Source: Girardinichthys multiradiatus (taxonomy: Eukaryota; Chordata; Actinopteri; Cyprinodontiformes; Goodeidae). From it: a DNA stretch of 64,000 nucleotides. Both the position numbers and the translations under genes were made by a program. This document shows positions 54,224-64,000 of this stretch, piece by piece. Under the pieces are notes generated by a model, which was not told the origin of the DNA, did no database searches, and worked only from the letters and a program-made list of their open reading frames with translations. Numbering within the stretch: position 1 is the stretch's first letter; each line of letters opens with the position of its first letter. Location: assembly GCF_021462225.1 (NCBI RefSeq), contig NC_061798.1, positions 26,885,320 through 26,949,319 of the forward strand, given 5' to 3'.

Positions 54224-56305
54224 ATGATGCGGCTACCGAGCTCTTGTCTGCACTTTGGTCCGACCCAAGATCCTCCCCCGACATTAGGAACCAGCCCAGA
54301 ACAGAGACACCAAGCAGACAATGAGATGATTACTTTGTTTGAGTATTTCCGACGTGCCGCGGAGAAGAGCGCACGTCAGGCTCAGGAGGAGAGAGAGCAG
54401 CGGTCTTCGTTTTGGGGCACAAGACTGGCTAGGCCCCTTCCTGGCACCGGTCCGCTGCGCTACCATACTTCTCCTCCATTTCACAGACGGCCACCACCTC
54501 CAGAAGCCACTACTTCCCAGCGCCGCAGTTCGGAGCCTGAGTTCGGCGCTGCGCGCTTCCTCTGCCCGGTGCGAGACAGCTCTCCGCCTCGGTTGCACTC
54601 TCCCTGCGCAGATCCAGCTAAGAGGGTTGTGCCGACGCCTCCTCTTCTCTCCCGGAGGGTTGGACCACCGACTCTCGCCTTTCCCCGGCATCTCCGGCGT
54701 TCCTCCCGGCTTCTAGCTTACAGTCTGGTCCGATGCAGCGGTCCTCAGCTCCGGCATCCCAAGCCAAAGGTCCGACTCAGCTTTTCAACGATCCTCTGCT
54801 GCCCCCTTGTGGCTTCCGGTGGAAGCACAAGGTATCCTCAGTTTCTGCCCTCTGAAGAATCTGCTAATAGCCCAGCTTCAGTTTCCGCTGGGGTTCAGCC
54901 TGACGCTGGAGGTCACTTGAACGCCCAAGCACCTGTAGTTGCTGGAGATCATCCGGATGTCTCAGACTCACAGCATGCAGCCAAGCCTACAGAGCCTCAG
55001 CCGGCCGCCGCCGGGCCTACAGAGCCTCAGCCGGCCGCCGCCGGGTCTACAGAGTCTTCACGACCACACCATGCTTCGGAGGAGCCCGTGGTCGGGCTGC
55101 CTTCACGACCTGTTCCAGAGCACCTGCTCAGTTTCCTCTGGGGGGTGTTACTGGAAATACTGACTGACACTGTTCCAGGCACCACTGACTCTTTGCCTGA
55201 GGCACTGCAGCCTGACTCTTTGCCTGAGGCACTGCAGCCTGACTCTTTGCCTGAGGCACTGCAGCCTGACTCTTTGCCTGAGGCACTGCAGCCTGACTCT
55301 TTGCCCGAGGCACTGCAGCCTGACTCTTTGCCTGAGGCACTGCAGCCTGACTCTTTGCCTGAGGCACTGCAGCCTGACTCTTTGCCTGAGGCACTGCAGC
55401 CTGACTCTTTGCCTGAGGCACTGCAGCCTGACTCTTTGCCTGAGGCACTGCAGCCTGACTCTTTGCCTGAGGCACTGCAGCCTGACTCTTTGCCTGAGGC
55501 ACTGCAGCCTGACTCTTTGCCTGAGGCACTGCAGCCTGACTCTTTGCCTGAGGCACTGCAGCTTGACTCTTTGCCCGAGGCACTGCAGCCTGACTCTTTG
55601 CCCGAGGCACTGCAGCCTGACTCTTTGCCTGAGGCACTGCAGCCTGACTCTTTGCCTGAGGCACTGCAGCCTGACTCTTTGCCTGAGGCACTGCAGCCTG
55701 ACTCTTTGCCCGAGGCACTGCAGCCTGACTCTTTGCCCGGCGCACTGCAGCCTGACTCTTTGCCCGACGCACTGCAGCCTGACTCTTTGCCCGGCGCACT
55801 GCAGCCTGACTCTTTGCCCGGCGCACTGCAGCCTGACTCTTTGCCCGGCGCACTGCAGCCAGACTCTTTGCCCGGCGCACTGCAGCCTGACTCTTTGCCC
55901 GGCGCACTGCAGCCTGACTCTTTGCCTGAGGCACTGCAGCCTGACTCTTTGCCTGAGGCACTGCAGCCTGACTCTTTGCCCGAGGCACTGCAGCCTGACT
56001 CTTTGCCCGAGGCACTGCAGCCTGACTCTTTGCCTGAGGCACTGCAGCCTGACTCTTTGCCTGAGGCACTGCAGCCTGACTCTTTGCCTGAGGCACTGCA
56101 GCCTGACTCTTTGCCTGAGGCACTGCAGCCTGACTCTTTGCCCGAGGCACTGCAGCCTGACTCTTTGCCCGAGGCACTGCAGCCTGACTCTTTGCCTGAG
56201 GCACTGCAGCCTGACTCTTTGCCTGAGGCACTGCAGCCTGACTACTCTAAGCCTGGGTCCGAACCGGACCTTTGTTCACAGAGCTTTCTTCAAACTTCGT
56301 CATAG
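54224..56305 (+). CDS. Long ORF with 39 tandem nonapeptide repeats, nature uncertain
   Basis: 693 codons. The first 300 are Pro/Arg/Ser-rich with a short charged helix (EKSARQAQEEREQRSS) and a small repeat (TEPQPAAAG). Then come 39 copies of DSLPEALQP and a short tail. The repeat unit is 27 bp, so any stop-free frame stays open, and the reverse strand is open too for 367 codons. Openness here is therefore weak evidence for a protein. No start context or domain is recognised. It could be repeat-derived noncoding DNA. Confidence 0.35.
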   Translation: MMRLPSSCLHFGPTQDPPPTLGTSPEQRHQADNEMITLFEYFRRAAEKSARQAQEEREQRSSFWGTRLARPLPGTGPLRYHTSPPFHRRPPPPEATTSQRRSSEPEFGAARFLCPVRDSSPPRLHSPCADPAKRVVPTPPLLSRRVGPPTLAFPRHLRRSSRLLAYSLVRCSGPQLRHPKPKVRLSFSTILCCPLVASGGSTRYPQFLPSEESANSPASVSAGVQPDAGGHLNAQAPVVAGDHPDVSDSQHAAKPTEPQPAAAGPTEPQPAAAGSTESSRPHHASEEPVVGLPSRPVPEHLLSFLWGVLLEILTDTVPGTTDSLPEALQPDSLPEALQPDSLPEALQPDSLPEALQPDSLPEALQPDSLPEALQPDSLPEALQPDSLPEALQPDSLPEALQPDSLPEALQPDSLPEALQPDSLPEALQPDSLPEALQPDSLPEALQLDSLPEALQPDSLPEALQPDSLPEALQPDSLPEALQPDSLPEALQPDSLPEALQPDSLPGALQPDSLPDALQPDSLPGALQPDSLPGALQPDSLPGALQPDSLPGALQPDSLPGALQPDSLPEALQPDSLPEALQPDSLPEALQPDSLPEALQPDSLPEALQPDSLPEALQPDSLPEALQPDSLPEALQPDSLPEALQPDSLPEALQPDSLPEALQPDSLPEALQPDYSKPGSEPDLCSQSFLQTSS
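55187..56239. repeat. 27-bp minisatellite, 39 units, no indels
   Basis: Unit GACTCTTTGCCTGAGGCACT plus GCAGCCT. Exactly 1,053 bp. Units 21 and 23-27 read CCCGGCGCA (Gly) and unit 22 CCCGACGCA (Asp) where others have CC(T/C)GAGGCA (Glu). Unit 14 has Leu for the final Pro. Confidence 0.95.
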
Positions 56306-58949
56306 CTCGGACAACTCCTCAGCATGGTTCAGACGAGGTTAGGTGTTTGGGCAGAGTAATAGAGAGAGATTTAGGATAAATGATCTAAACGTTTTTCATT
56401 TTATGAAGTTTGGTTTTGTTTGTGTTGAACTCTGCTATCTTGGTGCTAGCAGGCTATCTGCAGCACACATGCTCAGTTTTGTGTTCTGTGTTTTTAAAGT
56501 TAAGACAAACTTTATTTAAAGAGTGATTTTAAACACAGAAGATTGGCCATAACGCGCTGTCCGCGCTTATGCATTTTACCCCTTTTATTGACGGTATTTT
56601 AAAGGTGTGTGTTTGATTCTGGTGCTAAGCTATCAGGTTCTTTTGTTAGCTTTCAATGCTAACAAGCTAAGAACACGTGCTTGCCCTCTAGCGAATATTT
56701 AACAAAAGTTGTTAATTTTCAAGCTAATAAATAATAGTCCCTAAACATTATTTTACTAAATCTGCTAACTAAGTAAACACCACTAAGCCCAATTTCTCCA
56801 GAAAGATTTGGCTCTTTTCCAAAATATTCCCATAATAATATTTCTTTAAATATTATTTTAATAAATAAAGGCAGCTAATTAGACACCGTTGAGAAATAGT
56901 CATCCAGAAGGTTGGTTTTATTCAGCAGATCATTCTTTAAAACAATATTTTATTAAAATAATATTTTATCTGATCTTGCATTGTGAATGGTTGTCTAAAC
57001 GTTTGCTGATTATTGCCTAAGTTGTTTCCAAGACTAACTTAACTTCACTTCCAGGTTCTTCAAGATAATCCTTGGTTCTCAAACATAAACATTGTATGGT
57101 AATGTTGCATCACTCTTTTGGTCATGATTTTCAATCATCTTTCATCAACTTGTTTATATTGTACATAGCCCATTAATCCTCCCTATTCTTTAATTCTGCT
57201 TGGTAGTTTAGTTGGATTGTTATTGAATAGTAAAGAGTTTGTTGAATGAAATATGTTTGACTTTGAGTTGACTTATTTTTGTTAATAAATTCTTGTATTT
57301 TAAGAAATTGTGTGAATTCATTCCATGTGTGTGCAGAGTTTATGCTGTTCAATAATGTCAGAGCTCGTCTCACACCTTTCTATTTTGTTCTAATGCCATC
57401 GCCTTATTAGGTGAGTATTCACAGGACAACACTTAACAGACCAAAATATTATTTGATAAAATATTAATATTAAATATTAAATAATATTCTCATATTCATA
57501 GTCACAAGTCACAACAGACACCACCTCAGTATTTAAGCTGCTGGATTCATCTGTTCCGCTCACCCCAATTCTATGCTCTGTTGTCTCTGTGCAGCATCTC
57601 AGTTAATGTCTTTCTTGTTTTGATTAATACATTCTGCTTATCACCATGCTGATGTATTGCGTGCATTTGGGTCCAGCCCAGCCACTTGTTAAGACAGTTC
57701 CTGTAGCTGCAGATGTTATTTGAACTCTTGAAGCAGAACTTGTCTTTTACCATAAAATACAAATGTGTTAAAACAAATTGTATTTACTGTTAGGCAAAGC
57801 CTCAAGAATCCACGAAAAGGAAATATTTATTTTGAAATACTATAACAGACTACATATGAATATTATTATTATCAAATGTTTGTTTTATGGATGTGTGTGC
57901 TCTTGACTGATTACCTTTCTTGATGGTTATTTGTTAAATGTAAATGTCATTCTTTGTTATACCGTATTTCCTTCTTAGCTTCTAGAAAAATAAAAATATT
58001 TGAGCAACTGCATTTCTGATTGAAATATAAGAAGGCTGACAGTACATAGAAAACACAAAAAACCAATGAAAAACTGAAAAAAGGGGCACATTTTTGTTTT
58101 TGCTAAAACCTGGTTTCCCAAAATCATGGAAAAAATGCTCTCAACAGAAGTTTAATTGTCTTTCTGAGGCTTACTCATATGCAAGATAACTGAACATACT
58201 GTATGGCACATGCTTGACCTTATAAGTCTTCATGTTTGTCTATTTTCCCTCCACTCTCAACATTTGGAAGAAGCAGCTTTAATGCTCAGGAACAACACAC
58301 ACACACACACAAATTTACATCACTAAAGAAACTAATCAGCTTTTCAAAGTAAATGACTCAAGGTAAGAAAACAGCATAATGCACAAATCTTTTTATTTTC
58401 AATTTGATTTCAGTTTTAGGGTAGAGAATGGACATTACATATTATTATACACATAAAGAAACTTGACTGTTTTATTAGGTAGAGGGGAAGTCATTTAGAG
58501 GGTGGCATAGTTACATGCATTGTAAAAAACTGTATTATTTGTACTTTTAAGTGACATTATGCGTGCATTTTATTCTGTTAAATCTTTTATAAAGGCTGCC
58601 CTTTTTGAAAACTCCTCCCCATACACTTCATAGTACATATTTAGCAGACAATGAACGTGAGATTCTGTTGTGTTATTTTGAACCCGGACTGTGGAGATGC
58701 TGTGGACACAGGGCGAAGTGATTAGCCTTTGATCCTCCTGGATGCCTGAACAGGTTCAGAGAGGGACAGGCGACTGACGGACCGCTGTCATCCCAATTTA
58801 CAGCTGTCACTGTTTGATCATCTGTTTCAAGAGAATGAAACAGCAGAAGAAGAGTCCTCTGGAAATCTGTTGTTTCTGAAATTCTTGCTGTCATAATGAA
58901 TGAAGCCATTTTAGGTCTTTTTGTTGGTTTGTTTCTGTTTTTTGTTGTG
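56306..58949. other. No recognisable gene
   Basis: AT-rich, with short motif-free frames. A 78-codon minus frame at 58673-58909 is unassigned. Confidence 0.55.
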
Positions 58950-59340
58950 AATCTGCATTTTGTTTCTGTATTAAAGTTTTCTATTTGATTTGGTATTTAT
59001 ATGTGGAGTTGTCTGTTTCTTTAGTCTTTTCACTCATCTCTTTGTTTTCTTTAGGGATTTTTATCTAGTCCTCTCCTCCCATTAGTTCCCTCAGTTCCTC
59101 AGCTTCCTGACCCTCCTATAGCTATTCCACGTACACTAAACAAACTCGCCTGTTCATTGTTTCACATTCCCTCAGTGTTTCTAGTTTCTTGGTCTGGTCT
59201 CTCTGATTGGTTGACTCTTCTGATACCACCCCCATATTCCACTAGCTGCTCCCTGTTGTTTCTCCCTCAATGTCTCTAGCTGTTATTTTGTTTTTGTTTT
59301 GTTTTTTTTACAATAAACTGAACTTTAATCATAATCCTGC
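58950..59340 (+). repeat. T/C-rich repeat resembling 52160-52401
   Basis: Runs of short C/T-rich phrases (ttcctcagcttcctgaccc, gtttcacattccctc) ending in acaataaactgaac, the same style as the split copy around Tc1 C. Confidence 0.4.
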
Positions 59341-60690
59341 CTGCCCAAAATTATGTTTAATCTGAAAATAATTCATCTAATTATGCTGATGAACAAGATT
59401 ATATCCTATATTTTTATTATTATTGGGTGTATTTTACCTTCCTTCTATGGGTGCCTTTACATGGGAGTAAGAAGGTGCTACGCTCTATATGAACTTTATG
59501 ACAGAATATGCCTGGGTTTGAAATCTGGGAAACATACTTCATTGTGAAGGCATTATGACACTGCTATGCTTTAATTAGTTGCAGGTTTTCCATGCTACTG
59601 CCTTGTCAACAAGCTGTCTGTCAGTAGTGCAATCCTACCACACTAACAATGACACCAGACGACCATACAAAGCCAACACAGTGCTACTTCACCAAAATAT
59701 AAAAGATTTCTGACTATTAGTTTTTTGCTGTTGAGGATTAAACACCATTGGTATTTTCCAACCTTATCTGCAGCATGAGAGGATGCAGATGAAGGTCGTC
59801 AGTACTGAGCCCTGACTACAGCCAAGCGTGCCATCCTACACACTGTCTTGGCAGGTATCCATCCTCACATGTTGCTTTCAGACTGCAGACTGAAAAAGCC
59901 TACGTGCAATTTGAAAGCGTGTGGCTCCTCAGTTACTGCCCTTCACCAGTGCCTTGCCCAAAGCGTACAGATTTGTATGTGCAAGGGGTCTGAATATAAT
60001 ACATTACTTATAAGCATGAAATGAGCTTCTTTTGTAGCATGGCACGGCCATTTTACTGATGAGGTGAGTGCCTCACCTTGCCTCGAGGTTAAGTAGACTC
60101 ATAGAAAGATCCAGGACCTGCTGCAGATATTATGTTAATCCCTTGCGGTCTAAGAATACCTTAGGATCTTGAGTAAGTTTATGAGAGTTGATGGAGGAGG
60201 GATGTCTGTTACACTGAATACTTATTCAGTTGCTTCACCTTACTTATACTCTACCAATTGCAAATCAAAGTTGTATATGCAGTGGGTCAAAAAGTATTTC
60301 TATTATTTACTATAACCCAAGCAGAAGATAAGCTTTTCTCAGCTGCAGGTGAAAGATTAATAACATTGTGTTCTCAAGCTTTGATAGCTTTGATAGCCTA
60401 AATTAATTCTGTGTCGGTGTGTTAATTTGACATCTAAATCAATGAAGCAGATGCTTTCACTTTTTGATTGATGTAATAAATGATCTCTTTTCACACAACT
60501 TATGGGTCAATCTATAAACGGCTGGTATTGACCTTTATAAGACATCAGAGCTTGGAGCTACTTTGACAAATTACCTTTCAGGGGGAACAGAAAAGGTCAG
60601 GCTGGAGGTAAACCCGTTATGATAATCACCTGCTGTATTGTATGTGAGCTATCCCGGTTCTTTTGCTGTGTCATCAGATACAGCATGTAC
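59341..60690. other. No recognisable gene
   Basis: AT-rich intergenic or intronic sequence; no motif. Confidence 0.5.
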
Positions 60691-60842
60691 CTCGGTAGAC
60701 GTCAGGACGGTCACTCTCTAGGTAAGGAGAAAGTGAGTTATCCATTTCCTGGCCATAACCGTCTCCTGTAGCGTCACGAAGATGTGCGCAGTCTGCTCCA
60801 AATTTGTCACACAGCACATTCACCCCCTGAGTAACTTCTGAG
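60691..60842 (-). CDS. Candidate host-gene internal exon
   Basis: On the minus strand TTTGTCTTCCAG precedes the exon and CCGAG|GTACAT follows. The 152 bases are open in one frame (phase 2 in, phase 1 out), with a product containing VNVLCDKFGADCAHL and ending ESDRPDVYR. Both splice sites plus vertebrate-like codon use support a real exon. Gene not recognised. Confidence 0.5.
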
Positions 60843-60924
60843 CTGGAAGACAAACGGAGGGAAGGTCAGAGCACATATCTATTTATTATCTGACTCAGCC
60901 TTCTGGAACATTTACCTGAATATA

Positions 60925-62316
60925 CAGTACAGACCAAAGGTTTGGACACACCTTCTCATTCAAGGAGGTTTCTTTATTTTCATGACTATGAATATTGTAG
61001 CTTCACACTGAAGGCATCAAAACTATGAATTAACACATATGGAATTATATACTGAACAAAAAAGTGTGAAACAACTGAAGATATGTCTTATATTCTAGGT
61101 TCTTCAAAGTAGCCACCTTTTGCTTTGATTACTGCTCCGCACACTCTTGGTATTCTGTTGATGAGCTTCAAGAGGTAGTCGCCTGAAATGGTTTTCCAAC
61201 AGTCTTGAAGAAGTTCCCAGAGATGCTTAGCACTTATTGGCCCTTTTGCGTTCACTCTGCGGTCCAGCTCACCCCAAACCATCTCGATTGGGTTCAGGTC
61301 CAGTGACTGTGGAGGCCAGGTCATCTGGTGCAGCACCCCATCACTCTCCTTCTTGGTCAAATAGCCCTTACACAGCCTGGAGGTGTGTTTGGGGTCATTG
61401 TCCTGTTGAAAAATAAATGATGGTCCAACTAAACGCAAACCGGATGGAATAGCATGCCGCTGCAAGATGCTGTGGTAGCCATGCTAGTTCAGTATGCCTT
61501 CAATTTTGAATAAATCCCCAACAGTGTCACCAGCAAAGCACCCCCACACCATCACACCTCCTCCTCCATGCTTCACGGTGGGAACCAGAGATGTAGAGTC
61601 CTTCCGTTCACCTCTTCTGCGCCGCACAAAGACAAGGTGGTTGGAACCACAGATCTCAAACTTGGACTCAACAGACCAAAGCCCAGATTTCCACTGATCT
61701 AATGTCCATTCCTTGTGTTCTTTAGCCCAAACAAGTCTCTTCTGCTTGTTGCCTGTCCTCAGCAGTGGTTTCCTAGCATCTATTTTACCATGAAGGCCTG
61801 ATTCACACAGTTTCCTCTGAAAAGTTATTCTAGAGATGTGTCTGCTGCTAGAACTCTGTGTAGCATTGACCTGTTCTCTAATCTGAGCTGCTGTTAACCT
61901 ACGATTTCTGAGGCTGGTGACTCGGATGAACTTATTGTCCGCAGCAGAGGTGACTCTTGGTCTTCCTTTCATGGGGCGGTCCTCATGTGAGCCAGTTTCT
62001 TTGTAGCACTTGATGGTTTTTGCAACTGCACTTGGGGACACTTTCAAAGTTTTCCCAATTGTTCAGGCTGACTGACTCATCAACAGAATGCCAAGAGTGC
62101 GTGGAGCAGTAATCAAAGCAAAAGGTGGCTACTTTGAAGAACCTAGAATATAAGACATATTTTCGATTGTTTCACACTTTTTTGTTCAGTATATAATTCC
62201 ACATGTGTTAATTCATAGTTTTGATGCCTTCAGTGTGAAGCTACAATATTCATAGTCATGAAAATAAAGACAACTCTTTGAATGAGAAGGTGTGTCCAAA
62301 CTTTTGGTCTGTACTG
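60925..62316 (-). mobile_element. Tc1-like element with long inverted ends
   Basis: Ends CAGTACAGACCAAAGG and TTTGGTCTGTACTG with TA flanks. About 238 bp at the right (62079-62316) is an inverted copy of the left end (60925-61163), including the last transposase codons, and replaces the normal 5' part. Confidence 0.9.
61088..62047 (-). pseudogene. Tc1 transposase, inactive
   Basis: Frames 61484-62047 and 61088-61465. The second Asp (QQDNDPKHT) and Glu (NPIEMVW) are kept, but the first catalytic Asp is Val (WSVESKF). A stop follows GILN near 61484, and the N-terminal DNA-binding part is missing because of the rearranged end. Confidence 0.88.
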
Positions 62317-62400
62317 TACATATACAGAGAACATACAGTAGAGCAGATACATTTTACTTCTAGACTTAAGGGTACGAAATAGGACTGTTTCAACCATATA

Positions 62401-62490
62401 TCAGAAGCTCAGTGTTAACTCTTCTGATAAATCCTGCTGGTTTCCATTCTCCAGCCACTGACGTTTCATCAGGGCTGATGATAAAACGAA
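62401..62490 (-). CDS. Candidate terminal exon of a host gene
   Basis: TCTCCTCTATTTCAG precedes 90 bases that read 29 codons and a stop in phase 0 (MKRQWLENGNQQDLSEEL near the end). A second frame of the same stretch is open too, so the reading is not certain. Earlier exons would lie to the right. Confidence 0.35.
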   Translation of the reverse strand, partial: FVLSSALMKRQWLENGNQQDLSEELTLSF

Positions 62491-62904
62491 CTGAAATAGA
62501 GGAGAGAGGGGAGTGAGAAGATAAATAGTATAAAAACCCCAATCAACACTCAGTTGTAGCTGCTGTCAGTGGCACCATAAATTAAATAGATTATTGACAC
62601 CTCATAAAAATATTTTATCTTTACTTAATTTACTTGCTTGTATTGTTGTAAAAGGCCCTTTTTAATACAGTAAATCTTTCTTGCTCTACCTTTTAATAAA
62701 TTTTTATATTGCAAATTGCACTATATTATTGTTACAATTTATAAAATACTTTTAGATGTTGTTTATATTTTGCAATTTTTTTCTTTTTTTTCATTGTCAT
62801 GCCAGAACTATTTTAAAGCTAATTTTGGCTGTGGTGAGAAATTTGGGTAGAGATGTTATGTAAATGAAACTAAATTCATTACTTTTTTTTATGCAGGATG
62901 ATTA
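62491..62904. other. AT-rich, no gene seen
   Basis: T-rich intergenic or intronic sequence between the candidate exon and the last Tc1-like element. Confidence 0.5.
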
Positions 62905-64000
62905 AATGCCTTGCAGAATTATTCATCTCCTTGAACTATACCATATTTTGTCATTTTACAACCACAGACTTCAATTTACTTTATTGATATTTTATGTAAT
63001 GGGCCAACACAAAGAAGCACATACATGTAAAGTGGAAGCAAAAGAAATATGGTCTTCCATATTTGTTTTATTTAAAAAAATTGGAAGAGTTAAAAAAATG
63101 GCATGCAGACGCAGTCTACTTTCAATCTGATGCTCCCTAATAAATTCCAGTGTAGCCAGTAAGTGGATTTCACCAATGTGTAATTTAATCTCAGTATGGA
63201 TCCAGCTGTTCTGTGGAGGCCTCAGAGGTTGGAGAATGTTGGTGAAAAAGCAGCATCATGAAGACGAAGGAACACAACAGACCTAGCTTTGACCATCTCA
63301 GAGAGCACTGTTCAACCCACTGTCCAAAAATGGAAGGGGTAAGGTACAACTGCAACCCTGCAAGGACATGTTTGCCTCCTAAACTACCAGGCTAATTAAT
63401 GAGAACATTGATTTGCAAGTAGAAAACAACTGCTTAAAAGAAAGCAATAGCAAGCCCAATCTGCAGGTTGCCACAAGTTATGTCGAAGACATAGCCAATA
63501 TGTGGAGGAGGGTGCTCTGGTCAGATGAGACCAAAATCAAACCTTTTGGCTTGATGTTGCCACCTCCACATGTGAAAGTGGAGGTGGCAACATCATGCTG
63601 TTGCAACAGGGAAGCTGGTCAGGGCTGATGGCAGCATGGATGGAGTTAGGTACAGGGCAATATTGAAAGAATACATGATAAAGGCTTTTAAAGGCTTTAA
63701 ACGTTGCACCCAGTGCTACAATATCAAGATTTCAATCAAAGCATATTCATGTGTTAAGTTGGCACAGTCAAAGTCTAGGCTTAAATCTAATTGAAAGTCT
63801 ATGGTGGGACTTTAAAATACTGTTCACAGTTACTCCCCATCTAATCAGACAGAGCTTAAGCTATTTTGCAAAGAAGAAAGGGCAAAATATGATCTCTTCA
63901 AATGTACAAAGCTGGTTGAGACATTCCCTAAAACACTCGAAGCTGCAACTGTAGCAAAAAATGGTACTACAAAGTATTTAGTCAGGGGGCCTGACACAAA
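62905..64000 (+). mobile_element. Decayed Tc1-like element, runs off the window
   Basis: The left end begins near gccttgcagaattattcatc. Broken transposase traces include LWSDETKIKPFGL (63520) and LIESLWWDF (63790). The last 100 bases resemble the C-terminal coding kept in the 15149 element. No intact frame. Confidence 0.7.

Noticed and set aside
55128..56231. 367-codon minus-strand frame rich in AKSQAAVP repeats
   Set aside because: It is the antisense reading of the 27-bp minisatellite, which is stop-free in several frames because the unit is a multiple of three.
55187..56239. CRISPR-like array
   Set aside because: Direct repeats follow each other without unique spacers and the genome is eukaryotic; it is a minisatellite.

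Overview
This window is eukaryotic nuclear DNA, almost certainly from a teleost fish and probably a percomorph. The signs are GT-AG introns, fish-type L2 LINEs, three copies of one Tc1 family plus other Tc1-like elements, several LTR families with solo LTRs, microsatellites, and an env gene of the type carried by percomorph endogenous retroviruses. It is a transposon graveyard with a few pieces of host gene.

Layout. 1-6941 is the end of a polinton/adintovirus-like element read on the minus strand: a small core-like protein (runs off the window), a packaging ATPase, an uninterrupted 1,426-codon family-B DNA polymerase, and upstream of it a gene in seven short exons (6941 to 5419). All six introns of that gene are GT-AG and all are phase 1. 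It is invisible to single-frame ORF scanning, I do not recognise it, and it is the most interesting thing here. 6990-8309 holds an LTR fragment, tandem duplications and a promoter-like ETS/GC block. 8337-10165 is a damaged LINE. 10966-11636 holds the last three exons and poly(A) signal of a host C2H2 zinc-finger gene.

12324-21448 holds a deleted Tc1, a short Tc1 derivative, a solo LTR and an L2 LINE. 21449-30404 is a Tc1 element split by a 7.3-kb endogenous retrovirus (22020-29360). Its two 372-bp LTRs look identical by eye and its 5-bp target duplication is intact. The retrovirus has lost nearly all of gag and pol but keeps a long open env. 30573-31128 is a solo LTR with a perfect 5-bp target duplication.

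31383-39790 is a LINE 3' region split by a second, gutted retrovirus (31959-39644, minus strand, 4-bp target duplication). 39791-46200 holds two minus-strand L2-type LINEs, one carrying a nested solo LTR and another repeat. 46201-48311 is a plus-strand L2-tailed element with an open membrane-protein ORF and no reverse transcriptase. 48318-48791 holds two inverted-repeat elements.

52402-54014 is a third copy of the same Tc1, followed by an ORF built on 39 in-frame copies of a 27-bp minisatellite (55187-56239). 60691-62490 contains two candidate host exons on the minus strand around a rearranged Tc1 with long inverted ends. The window ends in another decayed Tc1.

The insertions give a relative chronology: Tc1 before the env-bearing retrovirus; LINE before the second retrovirus; L2 before a solo LTR. 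Calls rest on reading the sequence and knowledge of the families; no database search was possible.
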